Positions 21,435 to 32,645 of a DNA stretch of 64,000 bases are shown here, piece by piece; position 1 is the stretch's first letter; each line of letters begins with the position of its first letter. The translations under genes were made by a program, and so were the position numbers. Origin of the DNA: Corynespora cassiicola (taxonomy: Eukaryota > Ascomycota > Dothideomycetes > Pleosporales > Corynesporascaceae); the NCBI GenBank assembly GCA_022059125.1, contig JAEUWY010000001.1, forward strand, positions 4,402,001 to 4,466,000, written 5' to 3'. A model generated the notes under the pieces. The model was not told the DNA's origin. It made no database searches and worked only from the letters and a program-made list of their open reading frames with translations.

Positions 21435-22505
21435 AAGGGAGGGGTGAGAGGTGAGAAATATCTGCGAGGGTTGAAGGGGTGTTGGCAGGGACGGCGCGGG
21501 ACGCTGGCGTGGTGCTGGTGTTTTCTGGTGTAGGAAGTGAAGTTACTGTGCTTGAATTGGAAAGGTGAGTATAAAAAAATACTTTTAGCAGATAAAAAAT
21601 ATAGACAATGGATTTGTTTGTCTTGAAATGAGACCTGGGTCATAATGAGGACGTGACGCTTGTTTGTGAGTTTGAGTTTGATGCAATGAGAAAGAAGACA
21701 GCAGGCTTCGCCTCCAACCATATGCAGAAAATGATAATCCTAGAGTCGAATACTAGTTAGAATGCCTATGTCATCCATCAACCAAACATTACCTCGTACC
21801 GCCTCGACTCACTCCTATGCAAAACCACCCCATTCTTACCCCTCACTACAAACTCAGCCCCGCTAGCGTTTTCCCAACTTGGCAATCTTGAAGAAAATTC
21901 CATCTCAATAGAGAACTACCCCGCACATGTATATCTTGACGCACACCCAAGCTTTTCTTTGTTCCATACACCGGGGTCGTAGTGCCAAGGCAGTGGTGGA
22001 AATGGGGTTGAATAAACACTGGGGTGATCTGCAGATCTATGGATATACTTCATCGAATCTATAAGCCAATGAGGTTAGCTGAGGCATAGGGAGGAGCGGC
22101 GGGAGCGTTTTTTGCAGCGAAGTAAACTGTGTCGTGTTAGTCAGGCAAAACAGGTGGTTCATTAGGGACGGATTGAGAGTGGACGCTCATTGGCCTTTAG
22201 GAAAAGAGGAAGGGAAAGTGATGGGCAATATTTTGGGTCTGCGAGGTCTAGTTCAATAAAAAATGCCTTCAGGGATTTTGAAAAGCTAAGAGACCAGCAC
22301 GGGGGTATGAAGCATCTAAACCCGCAGAATGAGACATGAAAAGGCTCCCTATGTCATAAAACTAGTAGAAGTGAAGAAACTTTTGAAAGCCCTAAATCCT
22401 CGGGTCTCCTAAGTTCCACAGAGGGATCATGGTAATAAATGCATGCCATGCACCGAAAATGCCGATAGTGAATCAAGATCCTGTCCGAATGGCATAACAA
22501 CATGT
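21435..22505. other. Intergenic between convergent genes
   Basis: About 1.07 kb holding the 3' UTRs of the J-domain and BRCT genes. No credible gene on either strand. Confidence 0.45.
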
Positions 22506-23611
22506 TTAGGCCTTCTTGGACTTCTTTTTGGGGGGCTCGCTGGCCTCAGCCTCTAGACCCAGAGAAGTGATGAGGCCCTCCCATGAACAGGTCTCAATGC
22601 CCAGTTCGGCAATCTTGTTCAGCTTGTCAGGCCCTGCATTGGTTCCAAGAACAACGAGCTCGACGGACTTGTTGAGGCTCTTTGCAAATTTTGCTCCAGC
22701 GGACTCGAGCAACTTCTGAGCTCCTGCACGTGTCTGTCCCTCTACCGTACCAGTGATGATCAAGGTCATTCCGTCAACGGAGTCGGGGGCATCGCCAGCC
22801 TCCACATTCGCCACCTTCTTCTCTGGCTCAATCTCGATGCCCAGTTCGTCCGCCAGATCGTTCCATGCAATGGTCTCGATTTCGGCTTCCTCGATCTTGG
22901 CCAGCTTATCTGGACCAGCATTGGTGCCAAGGATGGCGAGCTCGACGCTCTTGTTGAGGGATTTGGCAACCTTTGCGCCGGCCTTTTCGACAATCTCCTG
23001 GGCAGCTTTGCGGTCGTGGCCTGCGATGGTACCAGTGATGATGACGGTCTTTCCAGCAACAGTAGAACTTCCGGACACGGCGCTGGGCTTGCTTTTGGAG
23101 GCTGGGTCGGCCTTCGCTTTGGTGTTGGCCTTGGCTTTCGACTTGCCCTTCTGCAGCTTGGGTTTCTAAATTAAACAATAGTCAGCCGACAGTCTTCGAC
23201 AACAAGGGAGCGAGCGCTAGGTCTGATACGACAGCAGAAGCGCGTGTAATTGTGGGGCTGGCTCACCTCTTCAACCTCTTCTGGGGCATTGTCCTCGTCG
23301 TCCTCCGTCTCGGCAGCATCGTCTGCGCCACCGTCGGCCTTGATCTCCTCGATCAAATCATCCCAGTCGCGCGTCTCGACTCCCAATTGCTCGATCTTCT
23401 CGAGCTTCTTCTCACCAGCATCTTTGCCCAGTACCACGAGTTGGACTTTCTTGTTCAAGCTCTTCTCGATTTTGGCACCAGCATTGACGAGAATCTGCTC
23501 AGCAGCCTTGCGACTCTGGCCTTCAATCTCACCAGTGACGATGACGGAAGTGCCCGCAAGCGCGTCGCTGCGGACGGGAATGGGAGCAGCAGTCTGCTTC
23601 TTGGGGCCCAT
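22506..23611 (-). CDS. Protein of three tandem BRCT domains
   Basis: Two exons, 23267-23611 and 22506-23165, around a 101-nt phase-0 intron (GTGAGC donor, TTTAG acceptor). The product is 334 residues from MGPKKQTAAPIP. It has three BRCT units of the RFC1/NAD-ligase type, each with the pattern VI(I/V)TG-x-(I/V)-x-G, then AGAK-x-x-KSLNK-x-V and LG-x-(N/D)AG-x-x-KL-x-KIE, at about residues 18-92, 150-225 and 247-322. An acidic linker (DDAAETEDDEDNAPEEVEE) joins units 1 and 2; a basic Lys/Ala linker follows, and the C-terminus PPKKKSKKA looks like a nuclear localisation signal. There is no ligase, polymerase or ATPase domain. BRCT units of this class bind DNA 5' phosphates or poly-ADP-ribose, so a DNA-damage or replication role is plausible but unproven. 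Confidence 0.85.
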
Positions 23612-24441
23612 GGCTGCGATCGAAAGGTAATGGGGAAGAAAATTGACTGGAGTTTTTAACACGAAATGGGAGAAGAGTGGTAGAAAGCAGACTGAGAGAG
23701 AAGAAGAGTGAGAGACGGAGAGAGGGGGATGCGAGCGGCGTTGGGGCTTTTGTAGGATCTGGCAGCTGTCGGGGAACACTCAGGCCCTCAGGCGAGTACC
23801 CGGACATGTACAGGAAGGCGCAAGGCAGCAACCGCGCTACCACGTGAACCCGCGACGCGTCTGTCCAGACGCACTGTGTTCCAAGCAGAGACCGGAGAGC
23901 AAGGCTATAGACGCCGACAAGACATTGAGGGAGCCATTTCACGCTCGGCGCCATCGCATTTTGCACAAAGTCATCGAGGGCGATCGGTCAGCTAGCTTAC
24001 TGGGGTGCGAGCTGTGCCCCAAAGCGTCTGCGGGCGTCGGCGACGGTGCAGCCGGTCCCGTCCCATGTTGCTTGGGACATGTGTTTATCGAGCAGTAATT
24101 AGCGTTGGCAATGCAATGAGGTGGAGGATAAGTTGTTCCAAAGTCCTTGGACGACTTCAGCATATTTCGTAATCAAATGCCAAGGCGTGCATCTTCCCAA
24201 CACGTCCAATCGGGCCTCCGGTTGGCCGGCCGGCCTACCTCTATCTCTTCAATCACTGTTCCGACCGTTACACAGAGGGCCCTTGGCTCTGCCAGGCGCA
24301 CAGGCAGTACGAGGTGTCAGCATTTAGGGCCCTCTTTGATAAACAGTACTCTGGCGTCCTCGACATGGCTGTGCTAACCTCCAGATCAATCACCCCAGCG
24401 CCCATTTACGACTTCAGCACGTTACAATCCTCCCCTTCCCG
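23612..24441. other. Divergent promoter region, 0.83 kb
   Basis: Lies between the BRCT protein gene (minus) and the hotdog-fold gene (plus). The 90 bases next to the BRCT ATG are purine-rich on the plus strand, meaning a pyrimidine-rich leader for that mRNA. No open frame looks real. Confidence 0.45.
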
Positions 24442-25092
24442 ATGACAGTCAGACAAGAGGTTGTCGAAGCCTTTGCGCCCTTGCGATGGGCATCTGAAAT
24501 CTTTGACACCTCAGAGTGGAACATCCACGAGCGAACGCGCGGAGACGACGCCGATGACAAGACGGACCACTACCCCGAACGTACGCTACAAGCTCCCGGA
24601 GCTATACAATACTGGGTGGAAGCCTACAAGAAGCCCGATCCCAGCTCCAAAGTGCCCACCAAGTGTGTCTCTCTATGCAAGTTTGGCGTCGCCCTGGCTG
24701 GTTTTCCGGGCATCTGTCATGGCGGAGCTATCATGTCTATCATGGACGAGGCACTGTCGGCATTGATGTTTGCTATGCTTGTAGAGAGACGTGGAGGGCC
24801 ACGAGAAGATGGATCATGGGGGCCATTAGGGGATGTAAACGTGTGGAGGGAGCGATTAAATGAGGGACGGCCAATCGCCGAAATCCTCGAAGGGCAGTAT
24901 GTCACCGCAAAGCTGGACTTCAAGTTCATTGCGCCGGTACCATGTCCAGGGCTTGTCGGGGTTGAAGTCGATTTGCTCGAGCACACCGCCAATAAAATGA
25001 AGTTCAGAGGTGTTATGAAGGGTAGTAGAGGTATACCACTTCTACAAGCTGATGGTGTATGGGTAGAGCTCCGCCCTGTTCCCAAGTTATAG
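24442..25092 (+). CDS. Hotdog-fold thioesterase-like protein (PaaI/4HBT superfamily)
   Basis: A 216-residue protein without introns, from the ATG at 24442. The signature is GICHGGAIMSIMDEALSAL (residues about 92-110), the central helix of the hotdog fold, whose HGG and acidic residue are characteristic of the 4HBT/PaaI group. It is followed by YVTAKLDFKFIAPVPCPGLV and further strands ending LLQADGVWVELRP. Members hydrolyse acyl-CoA thioesters; the acyl group cannot be predicted. No targeting signal is obvious. The stop lies 192 bases before the RMT2 ATG on the same strand, a compact head-to-tail arrangement. Confidence 0.8.
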   Translation: MTVRQEVVEAFAPLRWASEIFDTSEWNIHERTRGDDADDKTDHYPERTLQAPGAIQYWVEAYKKPDPSSKVPTKCVSLCKFGVALAGFPGICHGGAIMSIMDEALSALMFAMLVERRGGPREDGSWGPLGDVNVWRERLNEGRPIAEILEGQYVTAKLDFKFIAPVPCPGLVGVEVDLLEHTANKMKFRGVMKGSRGIPLLQADGVWVELRPVPKL

Positions 25093-25284
25093 AGAATATG
25101 GGTCGTTTGTATGAATACTACCTCGCTTCCCTGCAATGACTGCGGGCTGTGTGTGCATCATCCACCCAAAACAGTAATTGCGGTGAACACTAGCGTCGCT
25201 TATCTTATCGTGTATCCCTGCACAAAATTTCCCCACCACCGAAAAAGTCCAGTCCTCCTCATCCATAACAAGCACAAATTCACA

Positions 25285-26534
25285 ATGGCCACACAAGCAT
25301 CCGAGGAAGACATTCTTCTCGCCAAGCGCTTAATTTCGGCCGCAGAGCGCCATGATCTTTCTGCTCTCAAGGTTCTGTTGAAGGACGGCTCTGCCAACGT
25401 CCAAGACCCAACCGCACCTGTTGCATCTTCACCCCTGCACGCTGCGATTGCAGCATGTGGAAAGGCCGAGGACGGAAAGGAGGCCAGCGAGGATGCAGTC
25501 AAGACTGTCGAGTTGTTGCTCGAGAATGGAGCCATCTGGAATGACCTGAACCATGAAGATGAAACCCCCGGTTGCATCGCTCTCAGATTGGACCAGAAGA
25601 AGATTTACGACATCATGGTTGCTGCTGGTGTTCGTGCTGAGCTCCTCTTTTCTAAGATGGAGGCCCTTGGTTTGGGTGGCGATGACGCAGACGAGGAAGA
25701 GGAAGAGGAAGAGGAGGAGACGGCCGAAGAGCAGCCAGCGGCCAAGAAGCAAAAGGTTTCCGAAGAAGATGCGAAGCCCATCCCAGAGGTCACCGACCCA
25801 AAGGTTCTTGATGACGTATCTTTGGACAACAAGACCTACCTCAAGAGCCAGCTGAGGTACAGGCCCGGAATCTTGCTGGACGAGAGCGACAACGCTGTCA
25901 TGATGGACTGGGAGACTCAGATCATGCAACGCCACGCAGAAACATTGATCCCCAAGTCTGGACTTAGGACAATGAATGTAGGCCACGGCATGGGCATTGT
26001 GGACACGGCCATTCTCACCCATGAGCCTGCGGAACACCACATCATTGAAGCCCACCCACAGGTGCACCAGCGTCTGCGGGAAACCGGTTGGTATGACAAA
26101 CCCAATGTGACTATCCACGAAGGCCGATGGCAGGATATTCTTCCCAAGCTGGTTGAGCAGGGTGTTGTTCTCGATGCAATCTACTATGACACCTTCGCCG
26201 AAGACTACAAGGCGCTGAAGGAGTTCTTTTCTGAATATGTCATCCAATTGCTGTCTCCAGAGGGCAAGTTCGGGTGGTACAACGGCCTGGGAGCCGACAG
26301 GCAAATATGCTACGATGTTTACACCAAGGTGCGTTTGTCTCGCAAGCCTGCTGGATTTGAAACTGACACGGATAGGTTTCCGAGATGGATCTATATGAAG
26401 CTGGTTTCGATACGACTTGGGAAGACATCAATGTCCCCACCGGTCTGCACGGCAGCAAGGAATGGGAAGGCACTCGTCGGCCATACTGGACCATCGACAT
26501 TTACAGGCTTCCAGTCAACACTTTCGTCAAATAG
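25285..26534 (+). CDS. RMT2: Protein arginine N5-methyltransferase 2 (Rmt2)
   Basis: Two exons, 25285-26328 and 26376-26534, split by a 47-nt phase-0 intron (GTGCGT donor, GATAG acceptor). Splicing restores the C-terminus VSEMDLYEAGFDTTWEDI and ends RLPVNTFVK, giving 400 residues. The N-terminal 110 residues are ankyrin-like (LISAAERHDLSALKVLLKDG, TVELLLENGAIWNDLNHEDET); a Glu-rich linker follows at about 134-150. The SAM-binding methyltransferase domain covers the C-terminal half, with YRPGILLDESDNAVMMDWE, the motif GHGMGIVD at residues 233-240, EAHPQV and YYDTFAEDY. Yeast Rmt2 methylates the delta nitrogen of an arginine in ribosomal protein uL11 (Rpl12). Length and domain order match the family. 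Confidence 0.94.
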
Positions 26535-26864
26535 TTTATCCGAATCAATGGTTCCGGCGGTGTTGTAATCGAAGAAGACATTCAACAGCTAGTTAGCTTC
26601 CCCCGCTATCACAAGGCATCGCACCCATTTGCGTCACATTCAAGTAACATTTGAAAAATTTCCACGTGAAAAGTTTACCTACTTATGACGGGATTCGACG
26701 TTGCTGTGTTCTTCCTTTTAGCCGTGCAGTAGATGTTACACGACGACAGGTCAACTGACCGAGCGTGCAACCTCGAACAAAACATAGGTAAGCTCAGCCT
26801 GCTCATCTAGGCTTCTACCAAAGATTAACCCCCTTACCAAGATGTTTTCTTCTTTGTAAGAACG
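26535..26864. other. Short intergenic region
   Basis: 330 bases between two same-strand genes. No TATA box or other element was recognised. Confidence 0.4.
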
Positions 26865-27854
26865 ATGCGCCTTCTGTCATGTTCCTCTTCGGCAGACGGT
26901 CCTCGACGGACGAGGCGGATGAATGGGGCTATGGCGCCCAGAGCGCTTGTTACACCGCAGCCCAGTAGCATCCTTCTTCGAGTCACATACGAAATTCGGC
27001 TCGCCATATACGACCTTCTTCCCTTGCCGGCCATCAACGACACCAACGAAATCAGAGACTTCCAGGGATTCTATTATAGCTGCCGGCAAATCAAGCAAGA
27101 AATAGAGCATGAAGCAGCGCGAAAGTTGAAGCGACTTTTCACACATGTGGAGGAAAAATGCAATTCTTCTCTTGAAAATGGCGGGATGTTCATAACACAC
27201 CCCAGCAACCTATTGCAGTCAAGGCACATAACCATTAATATTCCTTTCCGTTTCTTGGATACGAACAAGCCCCACGGAGGCGATATTCATCGAACGGAGA
27301 AACCAGAAGGTGGTTATTCGGTCTTCAAGCCTGATTTGGATGTACTCTGGCCGCTTTTCAAACTCCGCCTTTCCCACATCATGATTCGTCTATATCTACC
27401 AAAAGAGGCATTCGACTACCTACGTCAGAATATAGGCTATCTTACCGTCATATCAGCACCTGCTCACTACCCGCTTGGTCGTTTGCCCCTGACCTCTACG
27501 TTAATTGGGGCTCGCCTTGAAGAATACATACAAGCAATAGATGGAATTTGTTGCGCATCAGTTTACAGATGCCGGCTAGCTCGTGTCGTCTACACAACCA
27601 AAGTTGTGTTAGAATGGAACTTCAAAGAGGCTGGAACGTGCTTTTATGAACTGAATAATATCGTTCTAGATCATCCGATCGGTCAGGGTCCAACTGTGGG
27701 CTGGGACCTCGAATGGTATTCAACAGACGGACTGGCAGGAAAGTTTGAAATTCAATGGGAGCAACGATTCATAAAAGGGAAAATGAGACTACGACATTCC
27801 GTTTACTCTCAATTTCAAATCCGACGCCTTTACGATTCGGGGGCATACGCATGA
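26865..27854 (+). CDS. F-box/2EXR-like protein of unknown function
   Basis: A 329-residue intronless frame from the ATG at 26865. Near residues 36-56 it has ILLRVTYEIRLAIYDLLPLP, close to the 'LP-x-EIR-x-x-IY' core that opens the many F-box-like and 2EXR proteins of filamentous ascomycetes. The next segment, FQGFYYSCRQIKQEIEHEA, matches the usual 'L-x-x-x-CRQ-I-x-x-E' helix of the same group. The rest is mixed alpha/beta with no catalytic motif. Such proteins are numerous and fast-evolving, and their roles are mostly unknown. There is no signal peptide or TM segment. Confidence 0.7.
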   Translation: MRLLSCSSSADGPRRTRRMNGAMAPRALVTPQPSSILLRVTYEIRLAIYDLLPLPAINDTNEIRDFQGFYYSCRQIKQEIEHEAARKLKRLFTHVEEKCNSSLENGGMFITHPSNLLQSRHITINIPFRFLDTNKPHGGDIHRTEKPEGGYSVFKPDLDVLWPLFKLRLSHIMIRLYLPKEAFDYLRQNIGYLTVISAPAHYPLGRLPLTSTLIGARLEEYIQAIDGICCASVYRCRLARVVYTTKVVLEWNFKEAGTCFYELNNIVLDHPIGQGPTVGWDLEWYSTDGLAGKFEIQWEQRFIKGKMRLRHSVYSQFQIRRLYDSGAYA

Positions 27855-28159
27855 ACAGGCGTATATCATGACAGTCAAAATGTCACAGCCTGATTCCTAC
27901 GCACGGGTCTTCTTCAGGACAGCCAGCTCGCACTATATATATGACAATGGATATGCAAATGAAGATGCGCCCTTTGATCTACATATCTGATATCACGTGC
28001 AAACATGCATGGCGGGGTAGGTTAGATAGGTACCCAACACAACCATCCCTAGCCCAATTAGCCTTCCACCCAAACACCCCCATCAAAAGCTTAGTTCCGA
28101 CCCTGCTTCTACCACCCGCACTCCCCTGCTACCCCTCCAAAAAAGAAAATAGACCAAAA

Positions 28160-28870
28160 ATGCCCGGCAGCCGCGTAGAAACGACCTTCCACCTCTACAC
28201 CTACCCGCCCTCGTCCTGCGCAGCGCGCATCCGCCTCGCCTTCTCCTTCAAAAACATCTCCTACACCTCACACCCCATCGACATGCCCACGCTGGAGCAC
28301 GAATCGGCCTCGTACCGCGCCCTAAACTCCAGCGGCGCGGTGCCCACCCTCGTTGTCGAGACGCAGTACCCGGACGAAGCGGTGAAGCCCACGCGCTTCG
28401 TGCTCACGCAGTCCCTCGCCATACTCGACTACCTGGACGAAATCTTCCTCGACGAGCATGCGCTGCTTCCCGCACGTGACCGGCCCGCGGAGCGCGCGCG
28501 AGTGCGCGAGCTGGTGCATGTCATTGCTGAGGATATGTTTCCGTTGACGAATGCGCGGGTGGGGAGGTGGGTTAAGGGGATTGGGGGGGAGGAGGGGGAA
28601 TGGGAGAGGTGGACGGAGAGAGTGTTGAGGGGGGGGTTTGAGGCGTATGAGCGGCTTTTGGAGAGGAACGAAAAGGACGAATTCTTTTCGGGGGGAAAGT
28701 TTTCGTGTGGGGATAGGGTTACTATGGCGGATGTTTGTTTGTTGCCGCAGGTGGAGATGGCGAGGAGGTTTGGGGTGGGGATCGAAGGGTGGGAGAGGAT
28801 TAAGGGGATTGTAGAGAGGTTGGAGGAGCTGGAGGAGGTGAAGAGGGCCGGGGTGAGGGTGGAGGAGTGA
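28160..28870 (+). CDS. Zeta-class-like glutathione S-transferase (maleylacetoacetate isomerase-like)
   Basis: Encodes 236 residues from the ATG at 28160 (MPGSRVETTFHLY); an upstream in-frame extension to 27941 was rejected as a 5' leader. The N-terminal thioredoxin-like domain carries PPSSCAARIRLAFSFKNISY, where SSC is the zeta-class catalytic motif, and SSGAVPTLVVE with the cis-Pro before strand 3. The C-terminal helical domain has FSCGDRVTMADVCLLPQ, the N-capping/hydrophobic staple region of GSTs. Zeta enzymes isomerise maleylacetoacetate in tyrosine breakdown; no other gene of that pathway is nearby, so this may be a paralogue. The coding strand flips from C-rich to strongly G-rich at about 28530. 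Confidence 0.88.
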   Translation: MPGSRVETTFHLYTYPPSSCAARIRLAFSFKNISYTSHPIDMPTLEHESASYRALNSSGAVPTLVVETQYPDEAVKPTRFVLTQSLAILDYLDEIFLDEHALLPARDRPAERARVRELVHVIAEDMFPLTNARVGRWVKGIGGEEGEWERWTERVLRGGFEAYERLLERNEKDEFFSGGKFSCGDRVTMADVCLLPQVEMARRFGVGIEGWERIKGIVERLEELEEVKRAGVRVEE

Positions 28871-30368
28871 GCTGTTCTTGCTTTTTGTGTGGAGTTGTGG
28901 GTTTTTGAGGTGAATTGTACTGGTTTATATCCCAAATCGGTTTGTTTTACTGCGATTTCAAGATTTTGTGTCATCATTTGGAATTGCTTAATGGCTGTAG
29001 TGGCATCTGCGCAGTCTTCTTCACTGCCACACTTCTGTTCCAGTCTTGCGTTACGTAGCCTACTAGTCATCAAATCGTCCTATAGAGCTCGAAATGCTAT
29101 GATCATTTCTTCCACTGGCTGGATGCCAGCGATCCAACCACTCTGCTCGTAAGATTGGTCTTCAACCCCTTTCCTGCGCAGCACAAGCCTGAAGACCAAA
29201 CAAGAGTAGTTTTCCAGGACGATTAATAAAGCCTTATTCCCACCCTCGGTGAGTGGAGGAGCTTTTGGTAAGTGGGTCTTTTAATGCAGGTGCTGTTCAG
29301 TTAGCCACTTTGGTGCACACGGAGGAGCAGAAATTTGGGGCAGTGTCTTACAATCCAATACAAATCATTTATCTCTAAACTATCTGTTTCCATTCTTTCT
29401 CTTGCTTCGTAGATACAATGCTCGGCTTGTGTGATAGGGCCCACTGGGCGGCGTAGGACTTTCCTCTATCTGCATGTGGGGACAAGGCGAGCTGTCAGCG
29501 CGTTTGCGCAAGGGGGAAATCAAATCTAGGATTGCCTCGTAGAATTGTTCAAAGAAGTAAAGAAAAACGGTCTGGGGGCTGAAAGAGGCTGATGGTACAT
29601 TATAGGCATGGCGTTGAGTTGAAGGATGCATATCGGAGTAAGACGAGGGCGGGCTATTCGATGAACAGCGAGAAGATCCCGCTCAACAGATATATAGTAT
29701 GCACATTCATCCACATTCAATGTTCGTGGCAACCACGGACTTGGTACGATGATGTAGCACTCCCGGCCTCTGGTACCAAATGCATACGCAGCTCAGATGT
29801 TGTTGAGAACAGCACCTAACCCTTCCCGCGGCTGACATCCCAGGACATGCATCTGCGATATCTCGGAGATTTATTATGCATTCCAATGACTGCTGCTGAC
29901 TGATGTCCGGTGCCCTGACACTATCATGACCTGATGCGCGTGCTTGCTGGGTTCATCTAAGTGTCAGTATTAACCGGTCCCTGCCCCGCATTATTGGCTC
30001 AACAAACGGCTGCAGGCACGATGACGGCGACATCGCATGAGAAGAGCAAACGATGCTGCAGGTCGCGACTTCGTGACGATACGACTTTTGGCCTGGCTCC
30101 GCACCGTTCCAAGGTTTGTGTGGGGTCACGAGGAGGGCACGTGGATGACAGGCCCCATTTCCAAGGACCTAGAATCGACGTCACTCCACAATGCAGCAGG
30201 CTTAAATCGCACAAGACTCTGCAACACCAAGCCCACAAAAAAACAACGCGGGGCCCGCGTCTCACCACTCTTGTTTATCTGAGCGAACCACCATAATTTC
30301 TTCTTCTGCTCGCCATACCCCACTGACGCGTTCCGCGGAACCCCTCGGCAACAGCCACGCGGCCCCCC
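28871..30368. other. Intergenic, 1.5 kb
   Basis: Nothing recognisable: short frames on both strands, no tRNA-like T-arm, no terminal repeats. It should include the 3' UTR of the GST gene and the promoter of the DUF4050-like gene. Confidence 0.45.
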
Positions 30369-31259
30369 ATGGATATCAACCAGACGGCAACGCGCTCTGC
30401 CAGGCGCTTCCTCGACGAGCGCGTGCGTAACGACTGGGACTGGCCCAACACGCCCGACTTTTGGTCCCACTCAGACGAAGAGGTTCGTGGAGCAACCGAG
30501 TTCCGCGAGCGCTACTACGGCGACTCGTCCGATCGCGATCGGGACAGTGACAACGACGGTGGCGCCACGGCCAATCCCTACAAGTTCGACTCACCCGATG
30601 CGATTGGCGACGTGGTGGAGAGCAAGGCGCTGAAGCGCAAGAGGAAGAGGAAGGCTGCGCTGGAGGAGGAAATGGAGTACAACGAGGGATTGGTCTGCTT
30701 TGTGCGGCGTCGCGACGCCTGGACGGGCGCTGCGGCGGTGCAAAAGTACGGGATCCATCACACCACGGACGAGCCCAAGATTCAAGACGAGAGTCTCTCT
30801 ACCGCAGAGACCCTCGAGACCGCCGATGCTGAGGAACCTGCCGCGAAGGGGGACCCGCCCCCGACCGTCGAGACGCTCTGCCCACTTGCCCCAACGCTTC
30901 TCGCCGGTAACGCCGTGCGCAATTCCATCGGCCCCAAAACCTACTCGGACATCTACAACAAGGTTGTCATGTCGTCGCGCACACCTTCGGTACCCATCAA
31001 CCTTTCCGACATGACAAAGGCGCTTGTACAGGGCTGGAAGGACAGTGGTGAGTGGCCCCCCAAAGCCGCCCCGCTCGACCCTCTAGTCGGCCGCAAGAAA
31101 GCCTTCGCCAGCAAGAGAGCCCCCGTCAGCGTGAGGGCCGACAATCACGACGGTCCGTTCCTTTCCCACCACCCACATATGAAGAAAGGCATGGAATCTG
31201 TGAAGCGAATCCTCCACTTGAATGGTCATCACAATAGCCGTGCAACAGCAAATGGATGA
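30369..31259 (+). CDS. Gag1-like clamp (DUF4050) domain protein
   Basis: A 296-residue intronless protein. It opens MDINQTATRSARRFLDERV and continues WDWPNTPDFWSHSDEEVRGA-x-x-FRERYYG, then YKFDSPDAIGDVV, a basic-acidic coiled segment, and GLVCFVRRRDAWTGA. Later come IYNKVVMSSRTPSVPINLSD and MTKALVQGWKDSGEWPPK. These blocks in this order are, as far as I recall, those of the fungal DUF4050/Gag1-like clamp family; that assignment is from memory of the family and not searched. The linker between (residues about 135-180) is Glu/Thr/Pro-rich and disordered. The C-terminus is basic. Function is unknown. Confidence 0.75.
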   Translation: MDINQTATRSARRFLDERVRNDWDWPNTPDFWSHSDEEVRGATEFRERYYGDSSDRDRDSDNDGGATANPYKFDSPDAIGDVVESKALKRKRKRKAALEEEMEYNEGLVCFVRRRDAWTGAAAVQKYGIHHTTDEPKIQDESLSTAETLETADAEEPAAKGDPPPTVETLCPLAPTLLAGNAVRNSIGPKTYSDIYNKVVMSSRTPSVPINLSDMTKALVQGWKDSGEWPPKAAPLDPLVGRKKAFASKRAPVSVRADNHDGPFLSHHPHMKKGMESVKRILHLNGHHNSRATANG

Positions 31260-31889
31260 GAGATGTTGACAGTTGCAGGCGCCCGTTAGGCGACTTACGG
31301 TTTGATAATTCTTTCCCGAGAACAGGCGCTCCAGGAGCTGCCACAGCTGTCGTGACACCTCTCGAGCGTGTGTGCGCATGATGCTAGGTAGGGTACACAA
31401 GGCACTGCGCCTCCCTCACCCAAAGCTGCGCAGAAGAGTGACATGCAAATGGACGTGGATCAGCCAATAATGACAGGTCGAAGTTGGCTGTGCGTGTTTG
31501 CGGTTTGAATATTGCGCGAGAGTTGGCTGTTGGAGATTCAGTCCATTGTCATTGACAAACTTTAGTACTCTTCTCACTTTTTTAGTCATTCCTCGAGACA
31601 CCTCCGTGTCCTCGACTATACCCCTCTGACCAATGTAGATAACATTTTTTTGCATCCTTGCGAAGAATCTCTCGGATACGTCTTGCTCCGCTGTCCCGTC
31701 TTTCGCATCTATTACCCAGAAGAGCCCACATAATCACATGCGATGAGCTTCACATGTTTTCACATGACGTTTATGACACATTATATTGGCTTTATGTCTG
31801 CAATCCCCTCTCTCTCCATGCTTCATCGCATTTTTCCAATCCAGCGCACCCAACTTGACGCGCCGACGACAGAAAAAAAGACCCAGCCC
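31260..31889. other. Intergenic between convergent genes
   Basis: About 630 bases with the 3' ends of the DUF4050-like and GPI-protein genes. No element recognised. Confidence 0.45.
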
Positions 31890-32645
31890 CTACAATCCCA
31901 CCGCCAACCCAAGAATGCCCACAACACCCGTCACACCCATTACTTCCATAGCACCCCACGTCGCCATGGGCTGAGCTCCCGCTGTGCTACTCGCAGGCTC
32001 AACATTCCCCTCCCCATCCCCATCCGGAATCCCACTCGCCAATGGCCCCACCGTCGCCGTGAAATTCGGAATCTCAGGCGGAGCCTCGGTGCCCGTGTAG
32101 TCGTTCCCACCCGTCTTTATGGCCGCGTGGATGGACTCCAAGTACGACTTTAGAGGGGTGGGAAGAGCTTGGTACCATTCGGGCGTATTCCCGGCTGTGT
32201 GTGTATGGTTAGAGGAAGGGGAAGATGGAAGAGGGGTAAAGGGGTTTGAGCTTACCTCCGAACTCACTCGCGATGCTGGCGCGGCCGATGGGGTTGATGA
32301 GATCGACTAGGACGTCCTGGGGTACGCCGGTGAAGATGGCGAGCATTAGGGATGTTGGGGGTGGGTCGACATTCCCGAGGCGGGTGGGGACGACGTTGGG
32401 GAGGGAGATGGGGTTTGTGATTGTGGGGGCGATTTCAGACCATTGGGCTCTGGGAGGAATCAGTGGTGGGGTTTTTTTGAGAAAGATGGAAAAGGAGGAT
32501 TGGGAAGTCATCAAGTTGGCCCCTCGCCAAACAGGAGGTTTTGAAAAGAGCAGGAAGCTTACAGAAGAGATGAGAGGTCAGCACTTTGGGCGAGGACGTT
32601 GGTGAAAAACGAAAAGATGGCTAGTTTGAAGAGTCTCATTTTCAT
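31890..32645 (-). CDS. Small GPI-anchored cell-surface protein
   Basis: Three exons, 32563-32645, 32256-32449 and 31890-32194, with introns of 113 nt (GTAAGC donor, CCCAG acceptor) and 61 nt (GTAAGC donor, CACAG acceptor). The phases fit and give 193 residues. Residues 1-20 are a signal peptide (MKMRLFKLAIFSFF-type core ending VLAQS). The mature domain includes PTSLMLAIFTGVPQDVLVDL and NTPEWYQALPTPLKSYLES, the 'P-x-W-x-x-x-LP-x-x-x-x-SYL' pattern frequent in small fungal GPI proteins. The C-terminus has a Ser/Thr/Gly/Ala stretch (ASSTAGAQ, probable omega site) and a hydrophobic tail (GVTGVVGILGLAVGL), as required for GPI attachment. It has no cysteine. Its likely place is plasma membrane or cell wall. 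Confidence 0.82.

Noticed and set aside
27941..28159. N-terminal extension of the GST
   Set aside because: The added residues do not resemble a GST or a targeting signal; the ATG at 28160 gives the standard N-terminus.
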